Assembly: GCF_007746795.1 (NCBI RefSeq)
Contig: NZ_CP036343.1
Span: forward strand, 5,369,357 to 5,433,356
DNA from: Gimesia algae
GTDB taxonomy: Bacteria; Planctomycetota; Planctomycetia; Planctomycetales; Planctomycetaceae
Direction: 5' to 3'
Length of the DNA: 64,000 nucleotides
This document shows, in pieces, positions 9,022 through 17,473 of the stretch. How positions within the stretch are numbered: position 1 is the first letter of the stretch; each line of letters opens with the position of its first letter. The position numbers were made by a program, and so were the translations under genes. The notes beneath the pieces are model-generated. The model was not told the DNA's origin. It searched no databases and was given only the letters and a program-made list of their open reading frames with translations.

Positions 9022-10056
9022 ATGATGTCATACATTTTTCAGACATGCCTGCTGCTCTCCACATTATCAGGCAATCAACAGTGCACGGATAGCGAAATTC
9101 TGAATCGGTATGAATTTCAGGAAGTACATATGGGAGTGCAGTGGAGAATCATATTATATGCTACCGACAAACCAATCGCAAACAATGCTGCTCAAAATGC
9201 TTTCCGACGTGTAAAGGAACTTAACAAACTGCTCAGCGATTATGACCCGGAAAGCGAGTTAAATAAATTATGTCGGTTATCCGGCCCTGGAAAGCCGGTT
9301 CCGGTGAGTCCCCCCTTGCTGGAGGTACTGAAAAGAAGTCAAGCACTCTCACTGGAAACAGAGGGAGCATTTGACGTTACCATCAGCCCTGTCGTCCGCC
9401 TCTGGCGACGGGCGCGGAGACAAACCAGGATGCCGGATCCCACTCGACTGGCTGACGCCCGCGCCAAAGTCGGTTACCAGTCCCTGAAACTATCAGAACA
9501 GAATCGAACCGTAGAGTTATTGAAGGATGACATGCGACTCGATCTGGGAGGCATCGCCAAAGGGTATGCAGCCGATGTCGCCTTGCAGGTTTTAAAAGAG
9601 CACGGCATCAACCGCGCCATGATCGATGCCAGCGGCGACCTCGTACTCGGAGAGCCACCGCCGGACAGTTGTGGCTGGAAAATCGGGATTTCCTCCTCCG
9701 ACGCTCCGCAGGCAAAAATCGACCGCTTCCTGTATCTGCACAACATGGCTGTCGCCACCTCGGGGGACGCGCTGCAGCATGTCGTGATTGATGGAAAACG
9801 TTACTCCCATATTGTTGATCCCCGTACCGGCCTGGGTCTCACCGACCAGAGTCGTGTTACGGTCATTGCCCCGAATGGTACCTCCGCGGACAGTCTCGCC
9901 TCTGCCATCAGTGTCCTCGGACCTGTGGAAGGAATCAAACTTTTAAGCAAGAAACCAGGTACCGCCTGCCTGATATTGCGACATGAAAACGGTAAGATGA
10001 AGTCTTATGAATCTCCCTGTTTCTCCTGCTATGAGCTGGATCAGAATCAAGAATGA
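9022..10056 (+). CDS. FAD:protein FMN transferase (ApbE family)
   Basis: ApbE proteins use FAD and magnesium to attach FMN covalently to Thr/Ser of periplasmic flavoproteins. Conserved blocks visible here are LNKLLSDYDPESELNKL, GAFDVTISPVVRLW, LDLGGIAKGYAAD (the signature D-x-G-G-I-A-K-G), the N-A-S-G-D-like stretch read as IDASGDLVLG, VATSGDA, and YSHIVDPRTG with the metal-binding D-P-R-T-G motif, followed by TSADSLASAI. The N-terminal segment (YIFQTCLLLSTLSG) looks like a weak signal or anchor. An upstream GTG at 8950 would overlap the divergent gene, so ATG at 9022 is preferred. It sits 12 bases before an aminotransferase gene, probably one transcript. The flavoprotein target is not encoded in this window. 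Confidence 0.85.
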   Translation: MMSYIFQTCLLLSTLSGNQQCTDSEILNRYEFQEVHMGVQWRIILYATDKPIANNAAQNAFRRVKELNKLLSDYDPESELNKLCRLSGPGKPVPVSPPLLEVLKRSQALSLETEGAFDVTISPVVRLWRRARRQTRMPDPTRLADARAKVGYQSLKLSEQNRTVELLKDDMRLDLGGIAKGYAADVALQVLKEHGINRAMIDASGDLVLGEPPPDSCGWKIGISSSDAPQAKIDRFLYLHNMAVATSGDALQHVVIDGKRYSHIVDPRTGLGLTDQSRVTVIAPNGTSADSLASAISVLGPVEGIKLLSKKPGTACLILRHENGKMKSYESPCFSCYELDQNQE

Positions 10057-10068
10057 ACTGGAGCCGAC

Positions 10069-10992
10069 ATGACGCAAAATCTGGTATATCTCAACGGCGA
10101 ATATGTTCCCGCGAGTGAAGCGAAAATCTCGATCTTTGACGGTGCAATCAGTCTCGGCATGACGGTCACCGAATCGACGCGAACCTTCGCACATCAGCCT
10201 TTTCGCCTGAGAGATCATCTGGAACGGCTCTATCTCAGTCTGAAAGCAGCCCGCTTCGATGCCGGCATGATGCTGGATGAAATGGAACAGCTTACACTCG
10301 AAGTCTGGGAGAAAAACAGACCACACTATCCTGCAGACACCGATGCCTGGATCATCCATAATATCACACCCGGTCAATGGGTCCCCTCCAGCGGACAGAA
10401 ACCGCCTGAATCCAAGCCCACCGTCATGATCGTCACCTTGCCTCTCGACCTTTCTTACTGGGCTGAATTCTATCGAACAGGCTGCCACGCCGTCACTCCT
10501 TTTACCCGCGTGCAACCGGCTCAATCACTGGATTCGCGGATTAAAAACCGCAGTCGTTTCCTGTATACGATGGCCGAATCGGAAGTGAAGCAGTTCGACC
10601 CGATGGCACAAAGTCTGATTCTCGATACCAACGGCTTTCTTTCTGAGAATAAAGGCGGCAACTTTTTCCTGGTGACAAAGAACTGTATCAAGACTCCCAG
10701 TACCATCAACTGCCTCAACGGCATCAGCCGCCAGACCATCTTCCAACTGGCAAATCAACTGGAAATCCCCATCGAAGAATGCCAGTTGCTCCCCTACGAT
10801 GTCACCACCGCCGACGAAGCTTTTTTCACCAGCACTCCCTACTGCATCATGCCAGCCACAAAATTCAATGGCATCACCGTGGGGAACGGCGAAGTCGGCC
10901 CGATCACCAGAAATCTGATCAGCGCCTGGAGCCAGCTCGTTGGCATCGACATTCAGGAACAGGCCCAGCAGTCCCAGCAGTCCCTTTCCTGA
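10069..10992 (+). CDS. Class IV (branched-chain/D-amino-acid type) aminotransferase
   Basis: This 307-residue fold-type IV PLP enzyme starts LVYLNGEYVPASEAKISIFDGAISLG, the usual strand-and-turn opening of the family. It is followed by FRLRDHLERLYLSLKA. The likely Schiff-base lysine lies in the IKNRSR block, and ILDTNGFLSENKGGNFF supplies the phosphate-binding part, followed by GISRQTIFQLA. The family covers branched-chain aminotransferase, D-alanine aminotransferase and 4-amino-4-deoxychorismate lyase; the sequence alone does not decide between them. Ribosome binding site GGAG lies upstream of ATG 10069. It is co-oriented with the ApbE gene at 12 bases, a link I cannot explain biochemically. 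Confidence 0.85.
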   Translation: MTQNLVYLNGEYVPASEAKISIFDGAISLGMTVTESTRTFAHQPFRLRDHLERLYLSLKAARFDAGMMLDEMEQLTLEVWEKNRPHYPADTDAWIIHNITPGQWVPSSGQKPPESKPTVMIVTLPLDLSYWAEFYRTGCHAVTPFTRVQPAQSLDSRIKNRSRFLYTMAESEVKQFDPMAQSLILDTNGFLSENKGGNFFLVTKNCIKTPSTINCLNGISRQTIFQLANQLEIPIEECQLLPYDVTTADEAFFTSTPYCIMPATKFNGITVGNGEVGPITRNLISAWSQLVGIDIQEQAQQSQQSLS

Positions 10993-11079
10993 ATCAACAG
11001 AAGGTCGCTGCCCCGGCATATCGTAAACTGCTGCCGTTGACTCTTTTTTCAATTCGTGATGCCAGGCAACGTTCGAGTT

Positions 11080-12243
11080 TCAGAGCAGTGATGTTCCCCC
11101 GCGGGCCTCTTTCACGATGATCTGAATGAAATGCAGTTTGCGAAGTACGGTGCGGGACATTACAAACGGATAGAAATCCTGATGCCCCATACTGCGCGCG
11201 AGTTCATTCAGGACGGTGGTGAGCTGAACCCACGAATTCATCAGCAGGATGACTCGTTCAGCATCAGGGGCCTTCGGGTCGTAGAGATCATTAACAGTGA
11301 AAGGTTCAACTGTCTGCTCGACGTCTTCGCCGCGCAACCCGAACCGGAGGGCGGTATCCAGGCTGTCGACCACATGCAGATAATGAGCCCAGCACTCGGC
11401 CCAATCCTCCCACGGATGAATTGACGCGTATGCACTAATATGTTTTTCAGCCCAGTTTGGGGGAGGTCCCTGCTCATAATTTCGTTTGAGAGCCGCAGAA
11501 TAATCTTCCCGCTCATCTCCAAACAAGTCACGGTATTGTTCCAGCCATGTTGTATCTGCAACGAGACGGTCCCAGTAATAGTGGCCGATTTCGTGCCGCA
11601 AATGTCCCAGGAGTGTGCGATAAGGCTCATGCATTTCTTTGCGGGCTTTTTCACGAGTAGCGTCGTCTGCTTCCTCGATATTCAGTGTGATCAGGCCATT
11701 GGCATGCCCTGTGAGAACACGCGGTTTCTGCCCAGTTGATCGTAGAAAATCGAACATGACGCCGTGCTCGGGATCCTCGCTCACTTTTGATTCAACCGGT
11801 AATCCGAGATTCAATAATTGTGCGACCAGGCGACGTTTCGCGTTTTCGATTTTGCGCCACCACAGACGATTGTCGGGGTCATCCAGGTTGGGAATCGTGT
11901 GGTCCAGCCGACAGGATCGACAGAGTGCTTCGTCTTCGTCGGCCTGCACCAGCCAGTTGCACCCGGCGGGAGAATCAAAATTTTTACAGCGTTTCCAGAT
12001 GGTCGTCTGTTCGGAATCCCCGTCAATCACCCACGTACCAGGTGTCGGCCCTTCTGCCAGTGAGCGGAGCTGTTGCAATGCTGGTGCGTATCCCAATGGC
12101 GATTGGCATCCCAGACAGACACTGTTTTGAAAATAAATCGGACGCCCGCAACGACAACTGGATGAACTTCTCAGTCCGGACTGGTCATCCGACTTCCAGA
12201 CTTCAACCAGGCGTTTGGTAACCGATTCGAATATATTCAGCAT
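11080..12243 (-). CDS. Putative zinc-binding metallopeptidase with N-terminal zinc ribbon
   Basis: This 387-residue protein has cysteine pairs CRCG (30-33) and CLGC (43-46), which make an N-terminal zinc ribbon. A second set (C86, C95, C108, C111) could form another metal site. The peptidase core carries HEIGH (217-221), an HExxH zinc motif, and a downstream EDWAECWAHY segment that can supply the third ligand, as in gluzincin-type enzymes. The family is cytosolic and usually annotated as putative zinc-binding metallopeptidase (PF15887/DUF2248-like). Its target is unknown. No signal peptide is seen. It converges with the aminotransferase gene. Confidence 0.82.
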   Translation of the reverse strand: MLNIFESVTKRLVEVWKSDDQSGLRSSSSCRCGRPIYFQNSVCLGCQSPLGYAPALQQLRSLAEGPTPGTWVIDGDSEQTTIWKRCKNFDSPAGCNWLVQADEDEALCRSCRLDHTIPNLDDPDNRLWWRKIENAKRRLVAQLLNLGLPVESKVSEDPEHGVMFDFLRSTGQKPRVLTGHANGLITLNIEEADDATREKARKEMHEPYRTLLGHLRHEIGHYYWDRLVADTTWLEQYRDLFGDEREDYSAALKRNYEQGPPPNWAEKHISAYASIHPWEDWAECWAHYLHVVDSLDTALRFGLRGEDVEQTVEPFTVNDLYDPKAPDAERVILLMNSWVQLTTVLNELARSMGHQDFYPFVMSRTVLRKLHFIQIIVKEARGGTSLL

Positions 12244-12400
12244 GTGTTCCCCTCTGTGATCTGATGCAGATTACATCGACGATTTCAGAGTTTACATCCA
12301 GCATCTGGATGAAGAAATCCACTGTCATGGCGATGCGCGTCTAATGTATGCAGATGAGCCTCGGATTGTAAAGGATCAAACAGCTCACCTGGACACATCG

Positions 12401-12480
12401 CATTTAACGATAGCGTCTCTCGTACTATGATACTGGCCCCCAATGCTCCTGATGACGCTACTGTCAAACTGGACATTCTA
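12401..12480 (+). repeat. Dispersed 80-bp repeat, copy 1
   Basis: The core is AGCGTCTC ... GACGCT with fixed spacing to the other copies. In the shared frame it reads FNDSVSR-TMILAPNAPDDATVKLD without a stop or gap. It differs from the other copies mostly by codon-wise changes, including third-position changes (CTG for CTC, CCC for CCA, GTC for GTA). Confidence 0.75.
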
Positions 12481-12930
12481 ATGATACTGCACATGAAGTA
12501 CTTCCTCCTGAAATTCACATGTGAAGAGATTTCCTCTGACTGATAAAACTCCCCTTGACGCCTGCTCGCCGTTCGCCATCATCCACGCTTATATGTGAGT
12601 CGCGCGCGTTGTCAAAAATTAATCATCTAAAGACCACGCACCACTGAGAACATCGGCACTATAAAAGTCCCTTGATTCAGCACGATTCAGGCCAAAGCTG
12701 CTCAAACATTCTCTGTGTGTCGACACACAACACCGCAGTATCGCATTGGAGTACTCCGGCTTCGTCCCCAAACCAGAACATATCATCACACATCGCCACA
12801 TCATTCGACTCATAATCCCTTGACCCACCCACGCCCTTCGAGAAAATACAACCAACTGGCACCACATTATTTCCGTTTCCTTATCAATTAAGCGACAGGG
12901 ATTCCATTCAGCAGAGCCTCTAGAGCGCAT

Positions 12931-13010
12931 CATATTTAACCACAGCGTCTCTCAATCTGTTATATTCGCTCCCAATGGCTCTGGAGACGCTACAGTAAAA
13001 CTGAACGCAA
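12931..13010 (+). repeat. Dispersed 80-bp repeat, copy 2
   Basis: This is the second copy, 530 bp after copy 1 and in the same direction. It reads FNHSVSQS-VIFAPNGSGDATVKLN in the shared frame. The arms AGCGTCTC and GAGACGCT are intact. The frame stays open upstream (PLERII) and for more than 40 codons downstream. Confidence 0.8.
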
Positions 13011-13608
13011 TCTATTCAAATACACGAGCAACCCCATGCGTCCGCCCACAGAACCAGCATCGACACTCAAAACCAGACCCGATAAAACCATCAGGCTCAG
13101 GCCCCAATGTAATTCAAACCGAGCGCAGCGAGCAGAAAACTGTCAGAGCAATCTCACAATCACCCGAGCCACCGCCCTCTCCTATAATCATCTGCAACAA
13201 GCAGGGTAGCAGTCAGCCCATCATACAGATCAACGCACGCCAGGCGAGATGAAGATCTGGAACCACTAACCGGTCTGAGTTTCGATTCAAACTTCGTAAA
13301 CCGGTTCTTTTTAGCGTTGTCCATTATGAGACGCTGCGGCAGGCTGATCAAATATGAATTCTTGGCAAACAGACATTTACTTATCGCGATATCACGATAT
13401 AATTGGTATAGAAAATATAAAAAGCCAATAGCAAACAATAATACCAAATCAGTATTTGAGATTGATGATGAAGAGTAGTATCAGGCTGTAATAGCACATT
13501 GGATTATTCGATCATCTGCGGATGATTCCGGAATGTTTTTTTGCATGATCATGTCATATTATCGCGATAATTTGATACTACAGCTGAAAGCAGGGATGAA
13601 ATCATTAA

Positions 13609-13743
13609 GGAGTCAGCATACATGCGATTTCTGAACAGTCCTATGAAGTGCGGGTGCAGCACCCGCTGGCTGGTAACTGGGCGAAGTCTGAACATGTGGT
13701 TTTCAATCAGAAGCGGCAGTTTTGTCATCTGCTGATTGGCTGA
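13609..13743 (+). pseudogene. Possible C-terminal scrap of a lost gene
   Basis: The 44 codons following a TAA at 13606-13608 read like real protein (start GVSIHAISEQSYEVRVQHP, end RQFCHLLIG) and finish in TGA. There is no ATG and no ribosome binding site. Composition and lack of low-complexity suggest a former gene end, but I do not recognise the family, so this is weak. Confidence 0.3.
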
Positions 13744-13820
13744 GAGAGAATCGAAAGATAAATTAAAAACGCTCGCAGAGAACATACAACTTGTAATGAT
13801 TGTCCGATGAAGGAAATAAA

Positions 13821-14927
13821 ATGAACTTTGCTCGAACAAATACACTGAAATTGTTCGCGATAGGTCTCGCATTAATACAGGGTATCGATAGCAGTGCTCA
13901 AACCTCTACGCAGAAGACTGTTAACATCGGGAATACCTGGCAGGCACTTCCAGTAAAGGCCAGCTCTCCCGAAGACAACCCGACGACTCAGGAAAAAGTC
14001 GAGTTGGGAAAGAAACTGTTCTTTGATCCGCGTCTTTCATTGACAGGTACTGTCTCGTGCAATACCTGTCACAATCTGATGGAAGGCGGCGATGACGGTA
14101 GATCAACTTCAATGGGCATTCATGGTCGACTCGGCCCGAGAAATGCCCCGACTGTCTGGAATTCTGTTTTTCAAAATTCGCAGTTCTGGGACGGTCGCTC
14201 AATGAGCCTCGAAGATCAAGCCAGAGGCCCGATCGTTGCAGGTCCAGAAATGGGGATGCCGGCTCACAAGAATGCGGTTGACCGAATCGCAGCGATCCCA
14301 GGCTATCAGGCAGCCTTCAGTCGCGTTTTCAAAAGTGAAGAGCCTGTCACGATCGATAACGCCGTCAAGGCGATCGCGGCGTTTGAACGAACCCTGATCA
14401 CTCCCAATAGTGCCTACGACCGTTTTGTACACGGCAACAAATCAGCAATGAACGAGAAACAGCTCCAAGGCATGAAGCTGTTTGACAGTATCGGGTGTAC
14501 CGAATGTCATTCCGGCCCGGCGTTCAACGGCTGGGAAATTGGTTCGACGACACCAATGTTTGAAGAGTTCCCGCGTAATGCGAAAAACCCGCTGGTGAAG
14601 CACTTTGGTCTCAACAAAGATCTCGGTCGTTTTAAAGCAACAAAGAATGTTGCTGACAAACATCATTATAAAGTTCCCACCCTGCGAAACATTACGCTTA
14701 CAGCGCCTTACCTCCACAACGGAGCTGTGCCGACGCTTGCAGAAACTGTTCGTGTGATGAGCGAAACACAACTCGACGCTCAAATTTCAGACACGGAAGT
14801 AAGCAGCATCGTCGAATTCCTCACTGCACTTGAAGGTGAGTTTCCTGAGCTCACGTTACCACGTTTGCCATCGCGGTCCGGCCAATCTGTCCTCGACGAT
14901 CAAGAGCCTGCAGCAAAGACTGAATGA
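13821..14927 (+). CDS. Di-heme cytochrome c peroxidase
   Basis: This 368-residue exported protein belongs to the CcpA/MauG family. The signal peptide covers about residues 1-26 (LFAIGLALIQGIDSSAQ). Two c-type heme sites are present: CNTCH (80-84) in the N-terminal domain, preceded by KKLFFDPRLS, and CTECH (226-230) in the C-terminal domain. VPTLRNITLTAPYLHNG is the characteristic C-terminal block that carries the methionine/tyrosine-side environment of the electron-transfer heme. These enzymes reduce hydrogen peroxide in the periplasm with electrons from small cytochromes. ATG 13821 is chosen because AAGGAA lies five bases upstream; an ATG seven codons earlier has none. It is followed by DsrE-like and bacterioferritin genes in the same direction. 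Confidence 0.92.
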   Translation: MNFARTNTLKLFAIGLALIQGIDSSAQTSTQKTVNIGNTWQALPVKASSPEDNPTTQEKVELGKKLFFDPRLSLTGTVSCNTCHNLMEGGDDGRSTSMGIHGRLGPRNAPTVWNSVFQNSQFWDGRSMSLEDQARGPIVAGPEMGMPAHKNAVDRIAAIPGYQAAFSRVFKSEEPVTIDNAVKAIAAFERTLITPNSAYDRFVHGNKSAMNEKQLQGMKLFDSIGCTECHSGPAFNGWEIGSTTPMFEEFPRNAKNPLVKHFGLNKDLGRFKATKNVADKHHYKVPTLRNITLTAPYLHNGAVPTLAETVRVMSETQLDAQISDTEVSSIVEFLTALEGEFPELTLPRLPSRSGQSVLDDQEPAAKTE

Positions 14928-15011
14928 CAGGAATTCACCACGTAGTTTTACCGCCGATGAACGTGATTTCGGCGACAATCGTCCAGATTTATTTTCGATG
15001 GAGAACTTGAG

Positions 15012-15470
15012 ATGAAAGCTCGATCAGCACTCGTTCCCTTAACCCTGTTATTGCTTTGCGGAATCGGCTTTCCAGTTGCGCAGGTCGAAGGAAAGCCACC
15101 CGAGAAACAGAAAACCGCTGTCATTCACCTTTCGCATTACACCGATGATCTGCACCGTGCTTTTATGGCAATGAAGATTGCCAGGATGATGCAGAATGGC
15201 GGCGTAGAAACGACTCTCTTCCTCGATATCGAAGGCGCAAGGATCAGTGACGCTCGACAGTCTTTAGATATGTGCTGGGGGCCATCACCGACTCCTCTCG
15301 GTGCAGTGTTTGACGATTTCATCAAGAGTGGCGGCAAAGTCGTCGTATGCCCCCACTGCGCGAAAGCCGCCGGTATCAAAAGCGATCATCTGCGACAAGG
15401 TACAACGATTGGAACCGAGGAAGAACTCGCCCGCTTATTGATAAGCACTGATAAAATCATGGACTACTGA
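15012..15470 (+). CDS. Exported DsrE-family protein
   Basis: This 152-residue protein has a signal peptide (LVPLTLLLLCGIGFPVAQVEG). The core matches the DsrE/DsrF-like fold: AVIHLSHYTDDLHRAFMAMKIA, then TTLFLDIEGARIS, and a late cysteine-bearing strand GGKVVVCPHCAKAAGI. DsrE-like proteins handle sulfur through such a cysteine (here CPHC, a thioredoxin-like spacing). The gene lies 84 bases behind the peroxidase gene and before bacterioferritin. A periplasmic redox or sulfur role in the same stress response is plausible but inferred. Confidence 0.8.
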   Translation: MKARSALVPLTLLLLCGIGFPVAQVEGKPPEKQKTAVIHLSHYTDDLHRAFMAMKIARMMQNGGVETTLFLDIEGARISDARQSLDMCWGPSPTPLGAVFDDFIKSGGKVVVCPHCAKAAGIKSDHLRQGTTIGTEEELARLLISTDKIMDY

Positions 15471-15605
15471 TCCATTTCGTCGTAATATACAGAAGCCGTT
15501 TTTCCAGAATACCTGTGGTTGTCATCACAGTCATTCTGGCGGCAGAATATCATATGTATGATATATTCAAAAGAACTGGTTTAGACTAGCTTGAAGGTAA
15601 AGAAA

Positions 15606-16085
15606 ATGAACACGCAACGATCAACCGAAAACCTGCAGACCGCACTCAGCATGGAACTGACTGCGATGCACCAATACCAGTTACATGCCGGAGTTCTTGA
15701 TGATTGGGGATTGAGCCTGCTGGCAACGCAACTCCGCGAAGAAATGCAGGAAGAACTCGGTCATTCTGAAGAATACATGACACGGATTCTGTTCCTGAAG
15801 GGATCGCCTGTATTTACATTGGCAAAAACTCCAATTCGCGCTTCTTCACTGAAAGAAATGTTTGAATCAGACCTCGCGGATGAGAAAGAAGCCATCGAAT
15901 TCTATACAAAATCCTCGATACAGGCGTCAGAGGATGGTGATATTGGAACTCGCACGATCTTCGAACGAATCGCGCTGGACGAAGAACAGCACATGAGTTG
16001 GCTGGAACTGCAACTCGACCTGCTTGCGCGGATGGGAGAGCCAGCTTATATCTCGAAACACATGCCAACACCAGCACAGGCATAA
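15606..16085 (+). CDS. Bacterioferritin-like ferritin, apparent heme ligand missing
   Basis: This 159-residue four-helix protein has the di-iron ligands of the bacterioferritin family: E17, E50 with H53 (ELGH), E93, and E126 with H129 (EEQH). The downstream ILFLKG-P and SWLE-QLDLL-RMG blocks match bacterioferritin. In Escherichia coli Bfr the second helix reads EMKH, whose Met binds the inter-subunit heme. Here the motif is ELGH (50-53), so Met is replaced by Leu51. It may be a heme-free ferroxidase or bind heme differently. Start ATG 15606 is chosen over TTG 15591 because the GAAGG-rich site sits just upstream. It ends at a strong terminator, closing the peroxidase, DsrE and ferritin group. 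Confidence 0.85.
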   Translation: MNTQRSTENLQTALSMELTAMHQYQLHAGVLDDWGLSLLATQLREEMQEELGHSEEYMTRILFLKGSPVFTLAKTPIRASSLKEMFESDLADEKEAIEFYTKSSIQASEDGDIGTRTIFERIALDEEQHMSWLELQLDLLARMGEPAYISKHMPTPAQA

Positions 16086-16099
16086 CGGTAGAACAGAGA

Positions 16100-16136
16100 G
16101 GGCGGGAACAATATTTAGATTCCCGCCCCCTTTTTA
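16100..16136 (+). terminator. Intrinsic terminator after the bacterioferritin gene
   Basis: GGGCGGGAA (16100-16108) and TTCCCGCCC (16120-16128) form a 9-bp stem with an 11-base loop, followed by CCTTTTT. It lies 14 bases after the stop codon. Confidence 0.88.
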
Positions 16137-16188
16137 AATAACCCACGCTCTGGGAAGCATGGCTGAGACAGATTTTTTTGTATGCCAT

Positions 16189-16992
16189 TTATGGATTTTT
16201 GATGTCTCTGAACAGTTTGAGAGCAGTATCCCGGGAAGTGGTGTAGACCACCATATCCTGGGAAGGGACGGTGGTTTTCCAGGAGTGACCCTCTGCATCG
16301 AAGAACTCATGGAACACCAGATTGGGCGCGGTGCTGTGTGAGACCAACACATGCAGCAGACGTTTTTCAGTGCCATCCTGGAACAGCGTGTTTTCAAAAT
16401 CACGCGCTTCAAAGCGGATCGTGTCCACTTGAGCCGACCGAGGATCAAAGGTGGTGATGACCCTGGTTTCGTTCACTTTCAGCGGCTGTTTCAACAACAT
16501 CCGATCGGCATAGGCCGGGCCCTTAACCCCAATCGGAAAGTCTCTGGTTGTTTTCGCGACCCTGCCATTTGCTTCTGTTTGAATTCGCAATTGACCATCA
16601 GCAACACGGCCCTCCTTGAGAGTGGTAGCCAATGGCGGGTTCTGGACCTGGTATCGAAAGGCGAGCACATCGCCGTCGATCGTTTCTTCAGTCTGAATCA
16701 TAATCTTGGAACGGGTATCGGAGGGAACATCCTGTATCCCATTCCGGCGCGACTGCGTGACATCGAAGACGGAAGTATGCTGATTGACAACAACCTCTTT
16801 GCCGGCCCGGTTGACTGTTTCGACCACATCGTGAACATATCCAATGTTCGAGCCCCCCACATAGATCATCCGCCATTGTTCTCGCGATTCCAGCGGTCTT
16901 GCGGGACGCCGCTCATTACCCTGTTGGGAATAAGCAATACAGGAGAATTGGGATACGGCCAATGTGAATACAAGAATCAAACAACGCTGCAT
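16189..16992 (-). CDS. Exported protein, probable truncated transglutaminase-type N-domain
   Basis: This 267-residue protein has a signal peptide (LILVFTLAVSQFSCIAYSQ) and a very good ribosome binding site (AGGAGG seven bases before ATG). The body is a beta-rich domain: WRMIYVGGSNIGYVHDVVE near the N-terminus, a middle block IDGDVLAFRYQVQNPP, and a C-terminal W-K-TTVPSQDMVVYTTSRDTALK. In planctomycetes this type of domain is normally followed by a transglutaminase-like catalytic core (Cys-His-Asp). Here the protein stops right after the domain, and no continuation is seen downstream. I infer loss of the catalytic half or a stand-alone binding version. Confidence 0.6.
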   Translation of the reverse strand: MQRCLILVFTLAVSQFSCIAYSQQGNERRPARPLESREQWRMIYVGGSNIGYVHDVVETVNRAGKEVVVNQHTSVFDVTQSRRNGIQDVPSDTRSKIMIQTEETIDGDVLAFRYQVQNPPLATTLKEGRVADGQLRIQTEANGRVAKTTRDFPIGVKGPAYADRMLLKQPLKVNETRVITTFDPRSAQVDTIRFEARDFENTLFQDGTEKRLLHVLVSHSTAPNLVFHEFFDAEGHSWKTTVPSQDMVVYTTSRDTALKLFRDIKNP

Positions 16993-17473
16993 GATAAGAC
17001 CTCCTGATAGATCGTTTTCAGACTATCTGTAAGTTTGAGAACCTAATTGCCTTTGGCAGAGGGCGGCCAGATGAGTATGCATTCAGACTAATGGCAAGTC
17101 TGTCTACTTTATGTAATCCCCCAGAACAATATTACCCAAACCCATCATACCCCCCAGGATTTGGTACTGCAACTACCAGTATACAATTATTATCCCCGCC
17201 CTGTTGTGAAGAGCGGAATCCGGAGTGAAAAGATCCGCCGCTTGTAAGCATTCCATGGTACTTTGAGAGGCAACACAATTAACCATGGCGTCTCTCAATC
17301 TATGATACGCGGTCCAGATGGCCCTGGAGACGCTACAGTAAAACTGGACACAGTCTAGCGCGCCAACAGTGAAAGAACAGTCTGCCCCACACCGATCGCA
17401 TCAGGCACACTGGGATGCACCTTTACAGCCATCCGATTATGACGTCCTGATGAAGGCCCATTCAACCCACGAA
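16993..17473. other. Gene-poor region with repeat copy 3
   Basis: This stretch carries copy 3 of the dispersed repeat (17271-17355). Its left part is the promoter side of the exported protein gene. I see no coding signal elsewhere. Confidence 0.5.
17271..17355 (+). repeat. Dispersed 80-bp repeat, copy 3
   Basis: It reads NHGVSQS-MIRGPDGPGDATVKLD in the shared frame and is followed four codons later by TAG. The arms GGCGTCTC and GAGACGCT differ at one position, yet the peptide frame is intact. Confidence 0.8.

Larger units (their letters stand above)
12244..13820. other. 1.6-kb gene-poor region with two repeat copies and gene scraps
   Basis: I find no intact gene with a ribosome binding site here. 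The stretch holds two copies of the dispersed 80-bp repeat (12401-12480 and 12931-13010) and a short open tail at 13609-13743. The open frames at 12285-12518, 12619-12933 and 13160-13447 (minus) have biased, low-information compositions and no recognisable motif. The picture fits a graveyard of decayed genes rather than an active locus. Confidence 0.5.

Noticed and set aside
12401-13010. Pair of repeat copies as terminal inverted repeats of an insertion element
   Set aside because: Both copies run in the same direction and no transposase lies between them.
13160-13447. 95-codon minus-strand frame with a hydrophobic start
   Set aside because: No ribosome binding site was found, the C-terminal half looks like translated non-coding sequence, and the region is full of gene scraps.
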